Notes: generated by a model not told the origin, from the letters alone. 40,712 bases of DNA from Branchiostoma floridae (GCF_000003815.2 NC_049979.1:1554754-1595465); one strand, 5' to 3'; positions 21,001 to 29,370 are shown, numbered from the stretch's first letter. Program-made: numbers and translations.

Positions 21001-23669
21001 TCCCTTTTAGGCCGTGGAGCGCCCAAACCTTGACCCCCCCCCCCCCAGACGCACACCTATGTTTTAAAGCTCTTTGTAGTTTCTTCACATCCAGTGATTT
21101 AAAGAGAGGAAGTATTTTCGAATTTCACGCAGAGCGTCTTGAGACTGCTTGCTTCAGCTTAGTTCAGGATGAAAAAGCAGCGGGCGTCACCCTGAGACGT
21201 TTTAGGCAAGAGGAGCGTGTGTGACTGATTTCGCATTGAACGTACGCACCAGTTACTCACTCCCAAGAGGTAGAGCTATCTTTCTAATCTCTTTCTTTGT
21301 CGTTACTTCACACTCTGTGATTTCACGGACGGAATTGAGTATTCGTGGGCAGCGCCGTGAGAGTGCTAACTTTCGGATAGAAAGGCAGCAAGTATCGCCC
21401 TGAGATCGTTTAGGCAAGAGGAGCGCGTGTGACTGATTTCGCATTGAACGTACGCACCAGTTACTCATTCTCAAGAGGTAGAGCTATCTTTCTAATCTCT
21501 TTCTTTGTCGTTCCTTCACACCCTGTCATTTCACGGTGGGAATTGAGTATGTTTCGTGGGCAGCGCCGTGAGAGTGCTAACTTTCGGATAGAAAGGCAGC
21601 AAGTATCGCTCTGAGATCTTTTAGACAACAGGGGCGTGTGTGACTGATTTCCCATTGATCGTGCGCTCCAATCGCTCTGGGTAGACAGGTTTAGCCTCTC
21701 CCTATGGCTTCCCGTAGAAATGCTTTATCTGCGATTCTGTTTACCAAATCTAGCTTCTAGATCTAGCTTTGCTAACATGTGCGAACATGTACAGGTTTAG
21801 CCCTTAGCAATAGCCTACGGCTAGTTGGGCAGCCCTGGCTGTTTGTAAACAGCTGAACAAATAAATAAATAAATAAAGATCTAGCTTCACATTGATCGTT
21901 CGCGCCAGGAGCTTGAAATGGTTTCTGCCTGTGTCAAGGTTTTTCGTGGAAAGATTTATCCAGGATTTTGTATAGCAGATCTGATTTCACGGGGATCATA
22001 TGTGCCAGGACCTGTGTTACAAGATACAATACAAAATAGAAAGCCCGATAAAAACGACTAAAAAAACGTTAAAAAAACACAGCCAGAGACTAACCTCTGC
22101 TTGGAGAGTAGTTGCAAGCTGTTAAACGAAATGCAGATAAACCTTTCCATGCCTAACCTAACTGCTTGGAGAGTACCGTTGCTTCCCAAAAAGGTTTTAT
22201 CCACGATCCCGTTTAGCAGCTCGCTACCCGGATAGTCCCTGTGCGACCGTAGCCCTGTCAGTATATTGTACGAGCGGCCTCACCGAAAACATGATCGCTG
22301 ATTTAATTTGCATGATGTTTCCCAGCCCTCTCGGGGCCCATAAAAAATCAATGCGCGGTGCGGCAGCCGCGTCAAACATCGTAAGCTATCTGGTGGTGGG
22401 TCCCCCCCCTCCGGGGGACGGATAGACTCCGGCTGGAATTCACTCCTCGCACCGCAATTAATTTACCCCGATACGTATCGATTCGACCTAACTGTAAGTA
22501 ACATTTAGAAACGTGGATGTGCAGGAGAGGTCTCGGGGAACCGGTAAAAAATAAATAGCGGCCCATTCGGGTGCCGTTGAGGTGAGCATAACGCCAGAGC
22601 AAGGAGGTTAAAGAATCACTTTTTAACCTCCTTGGCCAGAGGGAGCAATCGAAGCCGGGATGTTATTTACCTTGGACTAAGGCAGGGATTTCTGTGATGG
22701 GACGTTTGCAGCAGTAGCCATGGGATTCGTGGGAAAAGTACCTCTTATCTACCAAAATCTGCATTTTCAAGACGTTGCCTTGCCACTGACGTACCCTGCA
22801 GATGGAAATGGGGACGTTCATGCCCGGTTTAATGCTGCTGGTTTACAAACTTACTTCCCCGTGCATCAGCCAGTCCTGACATGACCGCCTAACCGGCCCC
22901 CGCACCGCCGGCTGTAATTAGAATGCTGTCCACACCGAGGCCAATGATGGTAATGGGGAAATAATTGTAATGGAATCACAAAGGGTAATTCCATCATTCT
23001 CCGAGGCCCCCCACAAATGTACAGCTGACTTAATATGGTTACCCCTTAATATGAAATTAGCTGCATACATAGCTCGCTATCCACAAGAGTCCAGACTCTC
23101 AGGAGAATCCTCAGCATCTTTCTGCTGTCCATTTCGCGCCCCGTGTGGGTTAAAATGTCCTTTTTTTCTGCAGAGAGGTGGATTTCAGTTTGGTTTTAAC
23201 ATAGACTGATCTGCACGGCAGGATTTTGCGCGTGATTAGGGTTGGATTGATACCCTCTGCGGTCCCGCCTATTTTTCCTCTACATGTCGCATGTGAAGGA
23301 TAAATGCTCCAAGAGGAAAACGCAGTTAATATCACAGTCTGACACGCGAATGGAGGGCTCCTGTGGTAACTATGAACAGAGTACACTTAGTAACTCGGCT
23401 AGTCCCTGAGTGGTCGTATAGGAAGATGCTACGGTGTAGAGTACCGACCACGTACCTGCTTGTATAGCTCAGTCTCTATGGTAGAAATCTAACACTACAG
23501 GGCACGTACATTTTCCCTGCCCGCCAACAACTCTACGTAACAGCAAGGGAAGGAGACAGAACGAGGAGCGGTCGGACTTACCGAGAAGAGCGAGCAGGAT
23601 GAGCGCTCCGACCGGTCCCGCAGATGGAGCGCCTCCCTTCCTCCGCTGCATCTTCCCACCTGGCTCCAT
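2101..23669 (-). CDS. LAMP-family-like glycoprotein, N-terminal 294 residues, three exons, 3' part beyond left edge
   Basis: LAMP proteins are heavily glycosylated type I membrane proteins of lysosomes and endosomes. Joining 23669-23582, 5131-4539 and 2301-2101 gives 882 nt without a stop. Residues 1-35 are a signal peptide (basic MQRRKGG, hydrophobic ALILLALLGIV, small residues before cleavage). Residues 36-255 are a Pro/Gln/Gly/Thr-rich stalk with a ten-proline run. Residues 259-294 read GIFKGDYVVKDQNGSICVRG and AFNARLSIWYQS, fitting the first strands of a LAMP luminal domain (GxYxVxDxNGxxC...LxLxIxY) with an N-glycosylation site and the first disulfide cysteine. The proline-rich hinge before the domain also fits. 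The rest of the domain, membrane span and lysosomal tail would lie left of the window. The family call is by pattern only; the gene model is stronger. Confidence 0.65.
2629..2658. repeat. (ATT)n microsatellite
   Basis: Ten or so att units in the LAMP-like intron. Confidence 0.85.
3097..3264. mobile_element. TIR element with an internal hammerhead-like core
   Basis: Perfect 28-bp inverted ends: GAATAAAGAGACTCTTTTTA continuing ACACAACCA at the left, and the inverse ending at 3264. The 168-bp element carries a hammerhead core on the minus strand. After it, accaaccagatgaaac matches the tail seen after the 35831 copy. Confidence 0.8.
3138..3176 (-). ncRNA. Hammerhead-ribozyme-like core
   Basis: Minus strand: helix I GCC, CTGAAGA, A, stem II GGTGAC/GTCACC with loop AGACG, GAAA, C and GTC, helix I GGT (one G-U), with ATT/AAT pairing further out after an internal loop. 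All core nucleotides are intact. Confidence 0.68.
3478..3700. repeat. Dispersed repeat related to 27696-27899
   Basis: The stretch around ccaagaaatatacacatatt through cattttgtgtattttatg to cggccgggccctggtttgga occurs in inverted orientation at 27715-27880. A short repeat agtttggac.gtttggagttaac brackets it (3480 and 3652). Confidence 0.7.
3701..4538 (-). other. LAMP-like intron 2, no recognised feature
   Basis: Intron sequence; short open frames only, no consistent coding signal. Confidence 0.6.
4539..5131 (-). CDS. LAMP-like exon 2, Pro/Gln/Gly-rich stalk
   Basis: The exon is 593 nt, with acceptor CGTGTCTGCAG and donor CCCAAAG followed by GTAGGG. With the carried-over G it is exactly 198 codons, phase 0 at exit. 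It starts IVSGAPNHSESRPPPNPQRP (one NHS glycosylation site) and continues through a ten-proline run and a QTGG/GGQ/GQTGQT repeat region to QSPAKQNPK. It is strongly GC-rich compared with its flanks and low in complexity, as expected for a mucin-like stalk. The antisense open frames here are by-products of the composition. Confidence 0.8.
5131..5460 (-). repeat. 164-bp tandem duplication carrying the exon 2 acceptor
   Basis: Two diverged units start at 5131 and 5295. Each begins cctgcagacacgat (the acceptor read in reverse) and runs through ctcatttgctg, catacattt and acacagt. The second unit holds a decoy acceptor TGTCTGCAG followed by GTATAGTTTC, similar to the true junction GTATCGTTTC. Confidence 0.8.
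5924..6154. mobile_element. MITE, same family, copy B
   Basis: Inverted ends TAGTCTCCAAGCAGACCCCA and its diverged inverse ending at 6154. The flanks share GTTTTG. The internal region has ggccaaggagtatggccgg and ttacgccgaagggcggttat. A fragment of the latter recurs in reverse at about 30661-30700. Confidence 0.8.
6155..8600. other. Intron 1, no recognised feature
   Basis: About 2.4 kb with only short, unrelated open frames on both strands. I see no exon with paired splice sites and no complete element. Confidence 0.5.
8690..8890. other. GC-rich island inside intron 1
   Basis: A 200-bp patch much richer in GC than its surroundings, with several CpGs, contains ggccggccgcccgcggggag. Open frames cross it on both strands but none has convincing splice sites or a known domain. 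It could be a regulatory element or an unrecognised exon. Confidence 0.3.
8891..10337. other. Intron 1, no recognised feature
   Basis: A 138-codon plus-strand frame (8889-9305) is the longest, with no recognisable domain; I regard it as chance. Nothing else is supported. Confidence 0.45.
10338..10581. mobile_element. PIF/Harbinger-like MITE
   Basis: The ends AGGTGGTATCTCACTG and CAGTGAGATATCACCT are inverted and remain similar for about 45 bases (ggcaccggtgtggcactgcg / cgcagtgccgcatcggtgtc). They are flanked on both sides by TTA (10335-10337, 10582-10584). A 3-bp TTA duplication is typical of PIF/Harbinger elements. Confidence 0.85.
11200..11920 (+). mobile_element. Possible retroelement 3' end
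   Basis: A decayed region ends in TGTTGAATAAAAAAAAACAG, an AATAAA signal merging into an A-tract. No intact domain is readable. The assignment to a retroelement is tentative. Confidence 0.3.
12031..12062. repeat. (GAT)n microsatellite
   Basis: About ten gat units in intron 1. Confidence 0.9.
12063..13920. other. Intron 1, mostly unrecognised
   Basis: Short frames only. Around 12597-12770 a diverged stretch (ggccggccgcgg, gttgtcgaagag) recalls the SINE body at 14040-14090 but is too decayed to delimit. Confidence 0.4.
13926..14395 (+). mobile_element. tRNA-derived SINE
   Basis: The head has a pol III A box (TAGTGCAGTGGTTAGCGG, from 13934) and B box (GTTCGATTCC, 13979-13988), spaced as in a tRNA. 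There is no closing 3' acceptor strand. A body follows with gatgggacgttaagctgtga and ggttgtcgaagagc. The 3' boundary near 14395 is a guess. Confidence 0.7.
14396..15640. other. Intron 1, one small hairpin, otherwise unrecognised
   Basis: A perfect 11-bp hairpin (AAGAATCTTAA / TTAAGATTCTT) lies at 14431-14458. A short dispersed word (agacagataacagataagca / agacagcagataagcat) recurs near 15138 and 15285. No gene is supported. Confidence 0.45.
15803..16255 (+). repeat. Diverged tandem repeat with conserved reading (about three units)
   Basis: Units near 15805, 15955 and 16180. Units 1 and 2 share about 140 bases (cgaagtgccgccatttctct, ggttgggaagcgcacatcgg and equivalents). Translated, they give PKCRHFSLSVDGWEAHIGVR and PKYRHVSLSMGGWEAQLGVK; a weaker third reads PEYHHLSLPTDGNEAPS. 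The product is unrecognised. Confidence 0.5.
16741..17145 (+). mobile_element. Decayed LINE 3' end
   Basis: A plus-strand frame reads CPKKIESEFHFVKKYPMYDM, resembling the Cys/His-rich ET..HFL..CP.Y motif at the C-terminus of non-LTR ORF2 proteins. It stops near 16960. The 3' region ends with AATAAACC at 17131. Mutations have removed key cysteines, so it is a relic. Confidence 0.5.
17446..17512. repeat. 33-bp direct duplication
   Basis: Two adjacent copies of aatcacggaaacatgtataa followed by tcaataaaaatatg. Confidence 0.9.
17513..19070. other. Intron 1, no recognised gene
   Basis: A hairpin with arms AACGTGCATTTCTGGG and CCCAGAACGCACGTT lies near 17986-18028. Open frames at 18228-18575 and elsewhere show no domain. 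Confidence 0.45.
19076..20010. repeat. 256-bp satellite, four units with nested inverted repeats
   Basis: Units start near 19076, 19321, 19577 and 19833; the middle spacings are exactly 256 bp. Units 2 and 3 are nearly identical, 1 has a 10-bp deletion near its start, and 4 is truncated. Each unit has an outer palindrome (GAATGGACCGATCC with GGATCGGTCCATTC) and an inner one (TTCGAACACGTCCGTCAAA with TTTGACGGA...GTTCGAAA). The 68-codon frames on both strands are by-products. Confidence 0.95.
20193..20715. mobile_element. piggyBac-like non-autonomous element
   Basis: The ends AGGGGCATTCCACTC and GAGTGGAATGCCTCT are inverted with one mismatch and are flanked by TTAA on both sides (20189-20192, 20716-20719). 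TTAA targets are the piggyBac hallmark. No transposase is visible in the 523-bp interior. Confidence 0.85.
20915..20998 (+). repeat. Penelope/retrozyme-type dispersed repeat, copy 3
   Basis: It has the same order as 1905-2010: tcttcagtgtcactgacga, core, tctgaccgttgcttgagtga, ctactttttggcgta. The tail is shortened relative to copy 2. Confidence 0.75.
20921..20962 (+). ncRNA. Hammerhead-ribozyme-like core
   Basis: Helix I GTCA, CTGACGA, A, stem II AACTGC/GTCGTT (five of six pairs), GAAA, C and GTC, helix I TGAC. Stem II has one mismatch, so this copy may be weaker. Confidence 0.6.
21070..21650. repeat. 208-bp tandem repeat, about three units
   Basis: The two right-hand units start near 21221 and 21429 (208 bp apart) and share gactgatttcgcattgaacg, tttcggatagaaaggcagca and tttaggcaagaggagcg. 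A diverged first unit covers 21070-21215. A poly-C tract (21037-21048) lies just before. Confidence 0.85.
21780..21880 (+). mobile_element. Possible retroelement tail ending in (AAAT)n
   Basis: gggcagccctggctgtttgt then aaacagctgaac and an aaataaataaataaataaa tail. A simple-repeat tail like this is typical of some LINE/SINE 3' ends. The 5' extent is unknown. Confidence 0.4.
21881..22599. other. Intron 1, no recognised feature
   Basis: Moderately GC-rich near 22330-22450. No splice-supported exon. Confidence 0.4.
22600..22634. other. Perfect 13-bp hairpin
   Basis: CAAGGAGGTTAAA and TTTAACCTCCTTG are separated by nine bases. Function unknown. Confidence 0.8.
22635..23581. other. Intron 1 next to exon 1, no recognised feature
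   Basis: Only short frames; the donor of exon 1 lies at its right end. Confidence 0.5.
23582..23669 (-). CDS. LAMP-like exon 1, signal peptide
   Basis: The coding part is ATG at 23669 to the donor CTTCTCG followed by GTAAGT, 88 nt, ending with one base of a glycine codon. The chosen ATG sits in AAAG-ATG-G, a strong Kozak context, with an in-frame TAA a few codons upstream. A second ATG at 23651 would shorten the N-terminus by six residues. Joined to exon 2 it completes the hydrophobic core ALILLALLGIVSG, which neither exon contains alone; this supports the junction. Confidence 0.75.
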
Positions 23670-23699
23670 CTTTGCTTCCTCCACACGTTAACGTATTCA

Positions 23700-23709
23700 G
23701 TCACGTGAT
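23700..23709 (-). promoter_or_regulatory. CLEAR-type E-box upstream of the LAMP-like ATG
   Basis: On the minus strand the sequence is ATCACGTGAC, nine of ten bases of the TFEB/TFE3 CLEAR consensus GTCACGTGAC. It lies about 31 bases upstream of the start codon at 23669. CLEAR elements near transcription starts mark lysosomal genes, LAMP1 among them, so the site and the protein call support each other. The transcription start is not known. Confidence 0.5.
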
Positions 23710-24120
23710 CATGCCCTCTCACCTTGACTCTGAACCAATCTTCTTCTCACCTTCTTCTCGCCGAGAAAAGTACGACCCTTTGTTCTTTTTTTTTCCTGGA
23801 AAAACAGCCGGAACCTGTCAAGTCCAGGCTGGCGCGTGTCCCGGAATGTGATGTACAGAGGACGCGGGTGCAGCACTAGTGTGTAGGGAGGGGCCGGTCG
23901 GTACGACGCAGGCCCGAAAACGCGTAACGTTACGCCATCAGTCAGTCAGTCCTACGCACGACGCAATAGGCCGCCCAGCTTATGCATCCCGTTTCTCTGC
24001 ATGCGCCGGATCCTGGCGCGATCAGCGGAATGGAGAAAGTCAATTTAACGCCTGCCTGCGTTCCCCGCGCACTCTTCATTACTATGCATGAGGTCTCGGC
24101 TCTGACTGCCGACTCCGACA
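23710..24120 (-). promoter_or_regulatory. Probable promoter / CpG-rich region of the LAMP-like gene
   Basis: This stretch upstream of exon 1 is richer in C, G and CpG than the surrounding spacer (for example around 23860-24065). ATTGG, an inverted CCAAT box, appears on the minus strand near 23735. No TATA box is evident. The assignment is positional. Confidence 0.35.
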
Positions 24121-24902
24121 GCCGAATGGATGGCAGAATTTACTAACCCTATTGTACGTGATGTCGTCCTATCTATAACGTCGCACCTTTTCAAGACGTG
24201 GGACATTAAGAGGGTGGCACTTGTTCCATTGCCTTCAGCGTAAGTGGCCTTTCTTAGATGCCTGGTAATATTCTTGACCTCCCTCTAAAAAGGAGTCAAA
24301 ATGTCACATTGGTGGAGGACAAAGGTTACATATTCCGTTTTGTGACGTAAGGCAAGTGAAAGGCATCGCACATATAACGCCACATTATTACAAAGTAAAG
24401 TACGTCGGTGAAGGTTTGATAGCATGGTAGAACATTGCGTAACAGAAAATAAACCAAGCGACTGAATAGGATCTAAATAGTCAGGCGTTTTCGATAGCAT
24501 CCACTATCTTTCACCATATCAAAGACTGAGAATGGTTCTTCGCAAAAACATGATTCTCTGCGGAAAAAACTCACCTCGATCGATGAATGAGTGAATGAAA
24601 TACCTTTGTCGTACCTTCCTACCGAAATGTGTGAAGAAAATCTTGTTATCACAGCCAATCGGAATGTGTTTACAATATTATTGCAAGATATACATAGACT
24701 GTACGCTAGACCAACGTATACACCCAGCTAACAAGACTGTTGCATGTCAAGGACAAAATATACTATTGCAGTACCGAGATAAGCCGCTAGGAGTCTATAA
24801 TCTGATAAAAGCTACAAACGTGCGGTCGCACATCTTGGTACCTACTAATTGTTTGGAGTTGCAGATAATTAACAGGTATCAAGGTGTAATCTCGTTGACA
24901 AT
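24121..24902. other. Spacer upstream of the LAMP-like gene
   Basis: A decayed hammerhead-like remnant (minus strand, GTGAAAGATAGTGGATGCTA then TCGAAAACGCC) lies at 24480-24520; its core is broken. The 134-codon frame at 24595-24999 has no recognisable domain. Confidence 0.4.
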
Positions 24903-25642
24903 CTACGTCTGTAGCTTTCATCATTATGTACATGGAAAACATAGTTTCATTGCAGTGGTATGTACCAAATTTCTTCTTCTCTCAGAAAATAAATTATAAA
25001 AGGAGCAATAAAACATTATGACACCATCTATATGGTCAAAAAAATCATATTTAGAATTCTATGTGCCCAGTTTTTATTCTTCGTTATAACTCCATTCTTT
25101 TTTTAATTCATTAATGAGAAACAATGGAGGGTCAATATACCAATTAAGCCAGGGAGGAAACCTTAGTAAAACATTCATTGCTATTAAAAACGTCTGGAAA
25201 CACAAAACAAGCAGACATACACACCGACAACCAGACACAACAAGAACAACACCTCCATTTTTCATGGAGGTAATAAACATGATTAAACTACGTCTGTAGC
25301 TTTCATCATTATGTACATGGAAAACATAGTTTCATTGCAGTGGTATGTACCAAAGTGCTGTATTTTCTCTCAGAAAAAAATTATAAAAGGAGCAATAGAA
25401 CTTTATGACACCATATATATGGTCAAAAAATCATATTTAGAATTCTATGTGCCCAGTTTTTATTCTTCGTCATAACTCAATTCTTGAGAAAACAATGGAG
25501 GGTCAATATGCCAATTTAGCCAGGGAGGAAACCTTAGTAAAACATTCATTGCTATTAAAAACGTCTGGAAACACAAAACACACAAGCAGACACAACAAAA
25601 ACAACACCACCATTTTTCATGGAGGTAATAAACAGGATTAAA
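24903..25642. repeat. Direct tandem duplication, about 385 and 355 bp
   Basis: Copy 1 is 24903-25287 and copy 2 is 25288-25642. Both start ctacgtctgtagctttcatc and end with catttttcatggaggtaata and a gattaaa. Copy 2 has small deletions (the T-run near 25100, the acatacacaccgac stretch). High identity suggests a recent event. Confidence 0.95.
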
Positions 25643-25830
25643 GTCTCCCTAGCACAGGTGAAAACGCAGAAACAGATAAATTCCGTCACGCATGGTTGGT
25701 CCTAGCACATTAAGAATCAATTATGGTCCGCCTGTGCCGCACCACACGCCAGTCGGGCCCGATGCTGTGACGGTCAGGTCAGCCGTTCCCGATAAATCTG
25801 CGCCGGGAAAATGATTCAGGACTAATTATC

Positions 25831-26050
25831 AAGGCCCCCTTTCCACCAGGACGGCGCTCTCTCTGCGCTCTCTCTGCGCTGTCTCTGCGACCTAAAATTT
25901 GACAGATCGCTCAACGATTTTTTTATAGAAAAAAACAACGAATCTTTTTTACGCTTTGTGAGTTCTGTTGCCTCTTCAGTCACACTTTTACGTTTCGTAT
26001 TAAATCGAAGAGAGCGCAGCACGATCGCCGTCCAGTGGAAAGGGGGCCTT
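25831..26050. mobile_element. MITE with AAGGCCCCCTTTCCAC ends
   Basis: The ends AAGGCCCCCTTTCCAC and GTGGAAAGGGGGCCTT are perfect inverses; the similarity continues (ggacggcg / cgccgtcc). The element is 220 bp. The target duplication is not clear. Confidence 0.8.
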
Positions 26051-26192
26051 ATAACCCGTATTGAGCCATTAACCCGGATTTGCCGCAAGTTTGATACAGG
26101 GCTTGGTAAAAGCTGTTCAGTATGAGTCCATTATATATATGGAATAATCCTCTGGGTTAGGCTAAAGCCTAGTTTACACATAGCCGAATTTA

Positions 26193-26247
26193 GCTCCCGA
26201 ACACCAGCCAACCCTTAGCCGACTCAGGTTGGCTGGAGTTCGGGAGC
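26193..26247. other. 21-bp hairpin, one mismatch
   Basis: GCTCCCGAACACCAGCCAAC (plus C) pairs with its inverse ending at 26247, leaving a 13-nt loop. It may be the core of a small foldback element. Confidence 0.75.
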
Positions 26248-27421
26248 AGTTTGACCAGTAACATTTGTTACCGAATTTGGCGACAGGCATAAACCACCTC
26301 ACATAGCCTCCAAGATCAGTGACAGGAGCGATCTGATGTGATCGGGGAGAGGGACTGGGTAGCTAGTTTCATCTGCCGAACAATTATTCTGGGAACTAAA
26401 TTGTTACATTTTTGGTTAGAAAAAATGGCTACTAAATGAATTCTTCGTTTCTTCTCAGGTGACAGCCATTTTTGGGGGTTAAAATCCCATCCGAGGCTAT
26501 AATAATCTTCCAAGCCATTAACCAATATGAATGTTGTGGTGCATCTTTTGCAAAACAGTACATGTACAGGGGTAGTGGAAAAACTATGATGTTGTCTATA
26601 ATTTGCTCAATACCAAGTCGTTAAGTCAGGCAACAGCATTTTTGACATTTAAATGAGAACGAGCCAAAGTGCCCGTTGAACTTGTGTTCAGCATGTCGCA
26701 GCTTGCCACATGAACTTTATTGCACAACACATGCACACGGTGCAATGTATGACAAACTACTACAATAAGTCTCAGAGTATATAAACTACATGTGATACCG
26801 TAGCACCTGGAAGGAAGCACTGATGACTATTCAAATAGTTTCCATGTAGGTATTGCGATATTGCAAAATATTGCTTTTTTTAACGAGTTTGCTCAGTGCA
26901 AGGCCATTGACCACTTCTTGGCACTGAACTACGCTCACTGTGGCAGCATCTCTTCTGCCTAAGTCAGAAACAGAGGCTTACCTGGCCTCTCTATTCCCAT
27001 ATTTGTCTATTGACCTCTAAATAGTTGGACCCATTTGTTTGATATGATATGATAGGATATGAAAAATGTCGGTCTGTCATCTGAGCTCATTCGTATGACA
27101 CGGATGTCTGAAGGAAGACCCAGGAAAACGCCCCCACACTCTCCTGCTGCCTCTCCATTTGCGGCAGTAATTGGAGGGCTAATGCAATGGTTCTCCGTTC
27201 GATAATGCATGATGTACGTATTTAAGGTATAAGTACCGAAGCATCTGTAGCGCTAATCTCAACTGCAGCAATGTCCACGGTAGTTCTGGACGTAGCCCGC
27301 TAACGGTGTGAATCATGCATGTAGTAACATTGAGTGGACTTATCGTTCGGCTTATAACCGAGGTCTCTCATTAGAGACGTACATCCAGCGGACTTCATCA
27401 AGATGAAAGGATCACCCGTAC
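26248..27421. other. Intergenic spacer, no recognised feature
   Basis: Short frames only; no domain or element boundaries seen. Confidence 0.45.
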
Positions 27422-27573
27422 TAATCTCCAAGCAGATCCTACGGTGCCATTAAGATAATATCAAAGCTGGCCAAGGAGTATAGCCGGCCAAATGAAGTCA
27501 AAAGTGCACCCTATGGTGGATTTGAAACTACATTATGTATATATTACGCCACCGTGGATCTAGTTGGAGATTA
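27422..27573. mobile_element. MITE, same family as 968-1140, copy C
   Basis: Ends TAATCTCCAAGCAGATCCTA and the diverged inverse GGAGATTA. Flanks CACCCGTAC and TACCCGTAC match at 8 of 9 positions. This is the clearest target duplication of the three copies. Confidence 0.88.
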
Positions 27574-27695
27574 TACCCGTACTGCCTGCTACATATATCG
27601 ATGAATCATTAACGGTTTAAGTATAGTGGCTCATGGAGTGACATAGACTGGGAAACAACATAGTCTATATCTACAGCAATCCCGGTAGTTGTTGC

Positions 27696-27899
27696 GTTAG
27701 GCTTAGGTCACATTTCCAAACCGTAGTGTGGCCTGGACGGGGAGCGAAAAGAATGATATGAAAAGCATCAAAATACACAAAATTTCAAAATAAGATACAT
27801 GGGCATGATATGTGTGTATTTCTAGGTATACATTTTGATTTTTCGCTTCTTAAAACATCCCGGCCGGGCCCCGGTTTGGACATGTGACCTAGGCCTAAC
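27696..27899. mobile_element. Palindromic TIR element, relative of 3478-3700
   Basis: Inverted ends of about 28 bases: GTTAGGCTTAGGTCACAT with TCCAAACCG at the left, inverse of CGGTTTGGACATGTGACCTA at the right. Flanks share GTTGTTG. Length about 204 bp. Confidence 0.75.
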
Positions 27900-28870
27900 T
27901 GTTGTTGTACACGTGATGTCCACCTTTTTTTTAGACATCTAGCGGCTGCCAAACTCAATTTCGCCACATCATATGATGTTGCCATTTCATTGCCGTTACC
28001 ACGGACGGTGAATAACAGGATTGTAGCCGCTTTATGAAATATTTACCGCCGGGTTAGATACTTACCTGCACCGCTATACGCCGTCAACAGTGACCACAAT
28101 ACCCCCCTCATATGTAGCGAAAATCGATCGGAAGACTAGTCTACGAGCTCTAAATGACATTTTCGTAAGTAAGACGTCCGGTGTTCTCACGATCATCTTG
28201 CGATTTTTAGGGATCGCCGGCGATTTTCAGGTTTCGTACGATGGTCGCGGTGCAGCGAAACATGTCGCAGGAGATCTCTGAGATCGCAGCGCTCGTTACC
28301 GAGTCGCAGATCGTTCGTGCAAATCGTGCGTACCTCGCAAGGGTACCGGTCGACATTCGATTGATAGTCGTGCGTCAATCCAGGACAGACCTAGCTATTA
28401 ACCATCGAGCGCAAATCGGATGGCGAACGCCCGTCAGATCGTATATAATGTGGCGGGGGTATAAGGACATCGATCCAAGAGCGATTTAAGAGCTGCCCAA
28501 ATAGTCCGCAATCATGCGGGCAGGACCTTCAGGTTCTCAGTCTTCAGGGAAATAAAAGAAGGTTTTTCTTCTCCCAGCGGGGTTTTATTTCTACACAGAC
28601 TTCAGAAGCGGGAGGAAAATGAAGAAAGGGTACGTCCATGCGCCTTGGGTTTCACCTGCCCACGCCGGGAATACTTATTACGGAGTTGAGGAGAGTTCAA
28701 ACAGAATTGATGCCTCTCGATAGGAATCTATATCACCTACAAGACAAAGGGCAAACATTTTAAGAACGAACAGCAGATTAAGATGGATAACCTAATGTAT
28801 TTGAATGAGAAGTAACCCACTTCAGCTTGTTTAAATGCGAAATCCACTGATGGCATAACATGAAGAGATG
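27900..28870. other. Intergenic spacer with a CGATC-rich stretch
   Basis: Around 28180-28400 the sequence is rich in CGATC/GATCG words and short inverted segments, suggesting another decayed foldback element, but I could not fix its ends. Confidence 0.35.
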
Positions 28871-28879
28871 TCAAAGTAT

Positions 28880-29213
28880 GTACGTAATGTCTAAGTAATC
28901 AGAAATAGAAAAACAGTAATAGAAAAATGACGAAGTAAGAAAAGTATACGGTTTTCCTATGTTGTGCTACGCCATATAGAGGTAGCATTTTGCTCCATAG
29001 ATCCCGCCGAAAGACATCAATAAGCTGCCAGACATAAGTAAGATCTAATTCGTACGTGATGTCTACATAATCAGCGCAGTAATAGGAAATGATTAAGAGT
29101 GAGAAAAGTACACGGATTTCCTATGTTGTGCTACGCCATATAAAGGTAGGTTTTCCATATAGAGGTACATTTCCCTCCATGTATCCCGCCGAAAGACATC
29201 AATTAGCTGCCAG
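28880..29213. repeat. Diverged direct duplication, about 165 bp
   Basis: Copies at about 28880-29031 and 29049-29213 share tttcctatgttgtgctacgc and cccgccgaaagacatcaat.agctgccagaca. Confidence 0.85.
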
Positions 29214-29370
29214 ACAAGCGTATAGTGAGTTGTCCGAAGAGCGTAGATAGATGAGGAAGTCTGTTCCAATGGCGCGAGTAACGAGCTGGATGTGTCAGGA
29301 ATGATAAATGTGCCCGATCAATGATGAGTAATGTGGTGGGGTGGTTTTCGTCTTGGGCGCAGGCTATGTG

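Noticed and set aside
22601-22610. Shine-Dalgarno-like AAGGAGG
   Set aside because: Eukaryotic intron; the word is one arm of a hairpin.
24480-24520. Further hammerhead copy on the minus strand
   Set aside because: Stem II survives but the CUGANGA box is lost and the cleavage site reads GCC.
24595-24999. 134-codon plus-strand frame
   Set aside because: No domain; its end runs into the 385-bp duplicated repeat.
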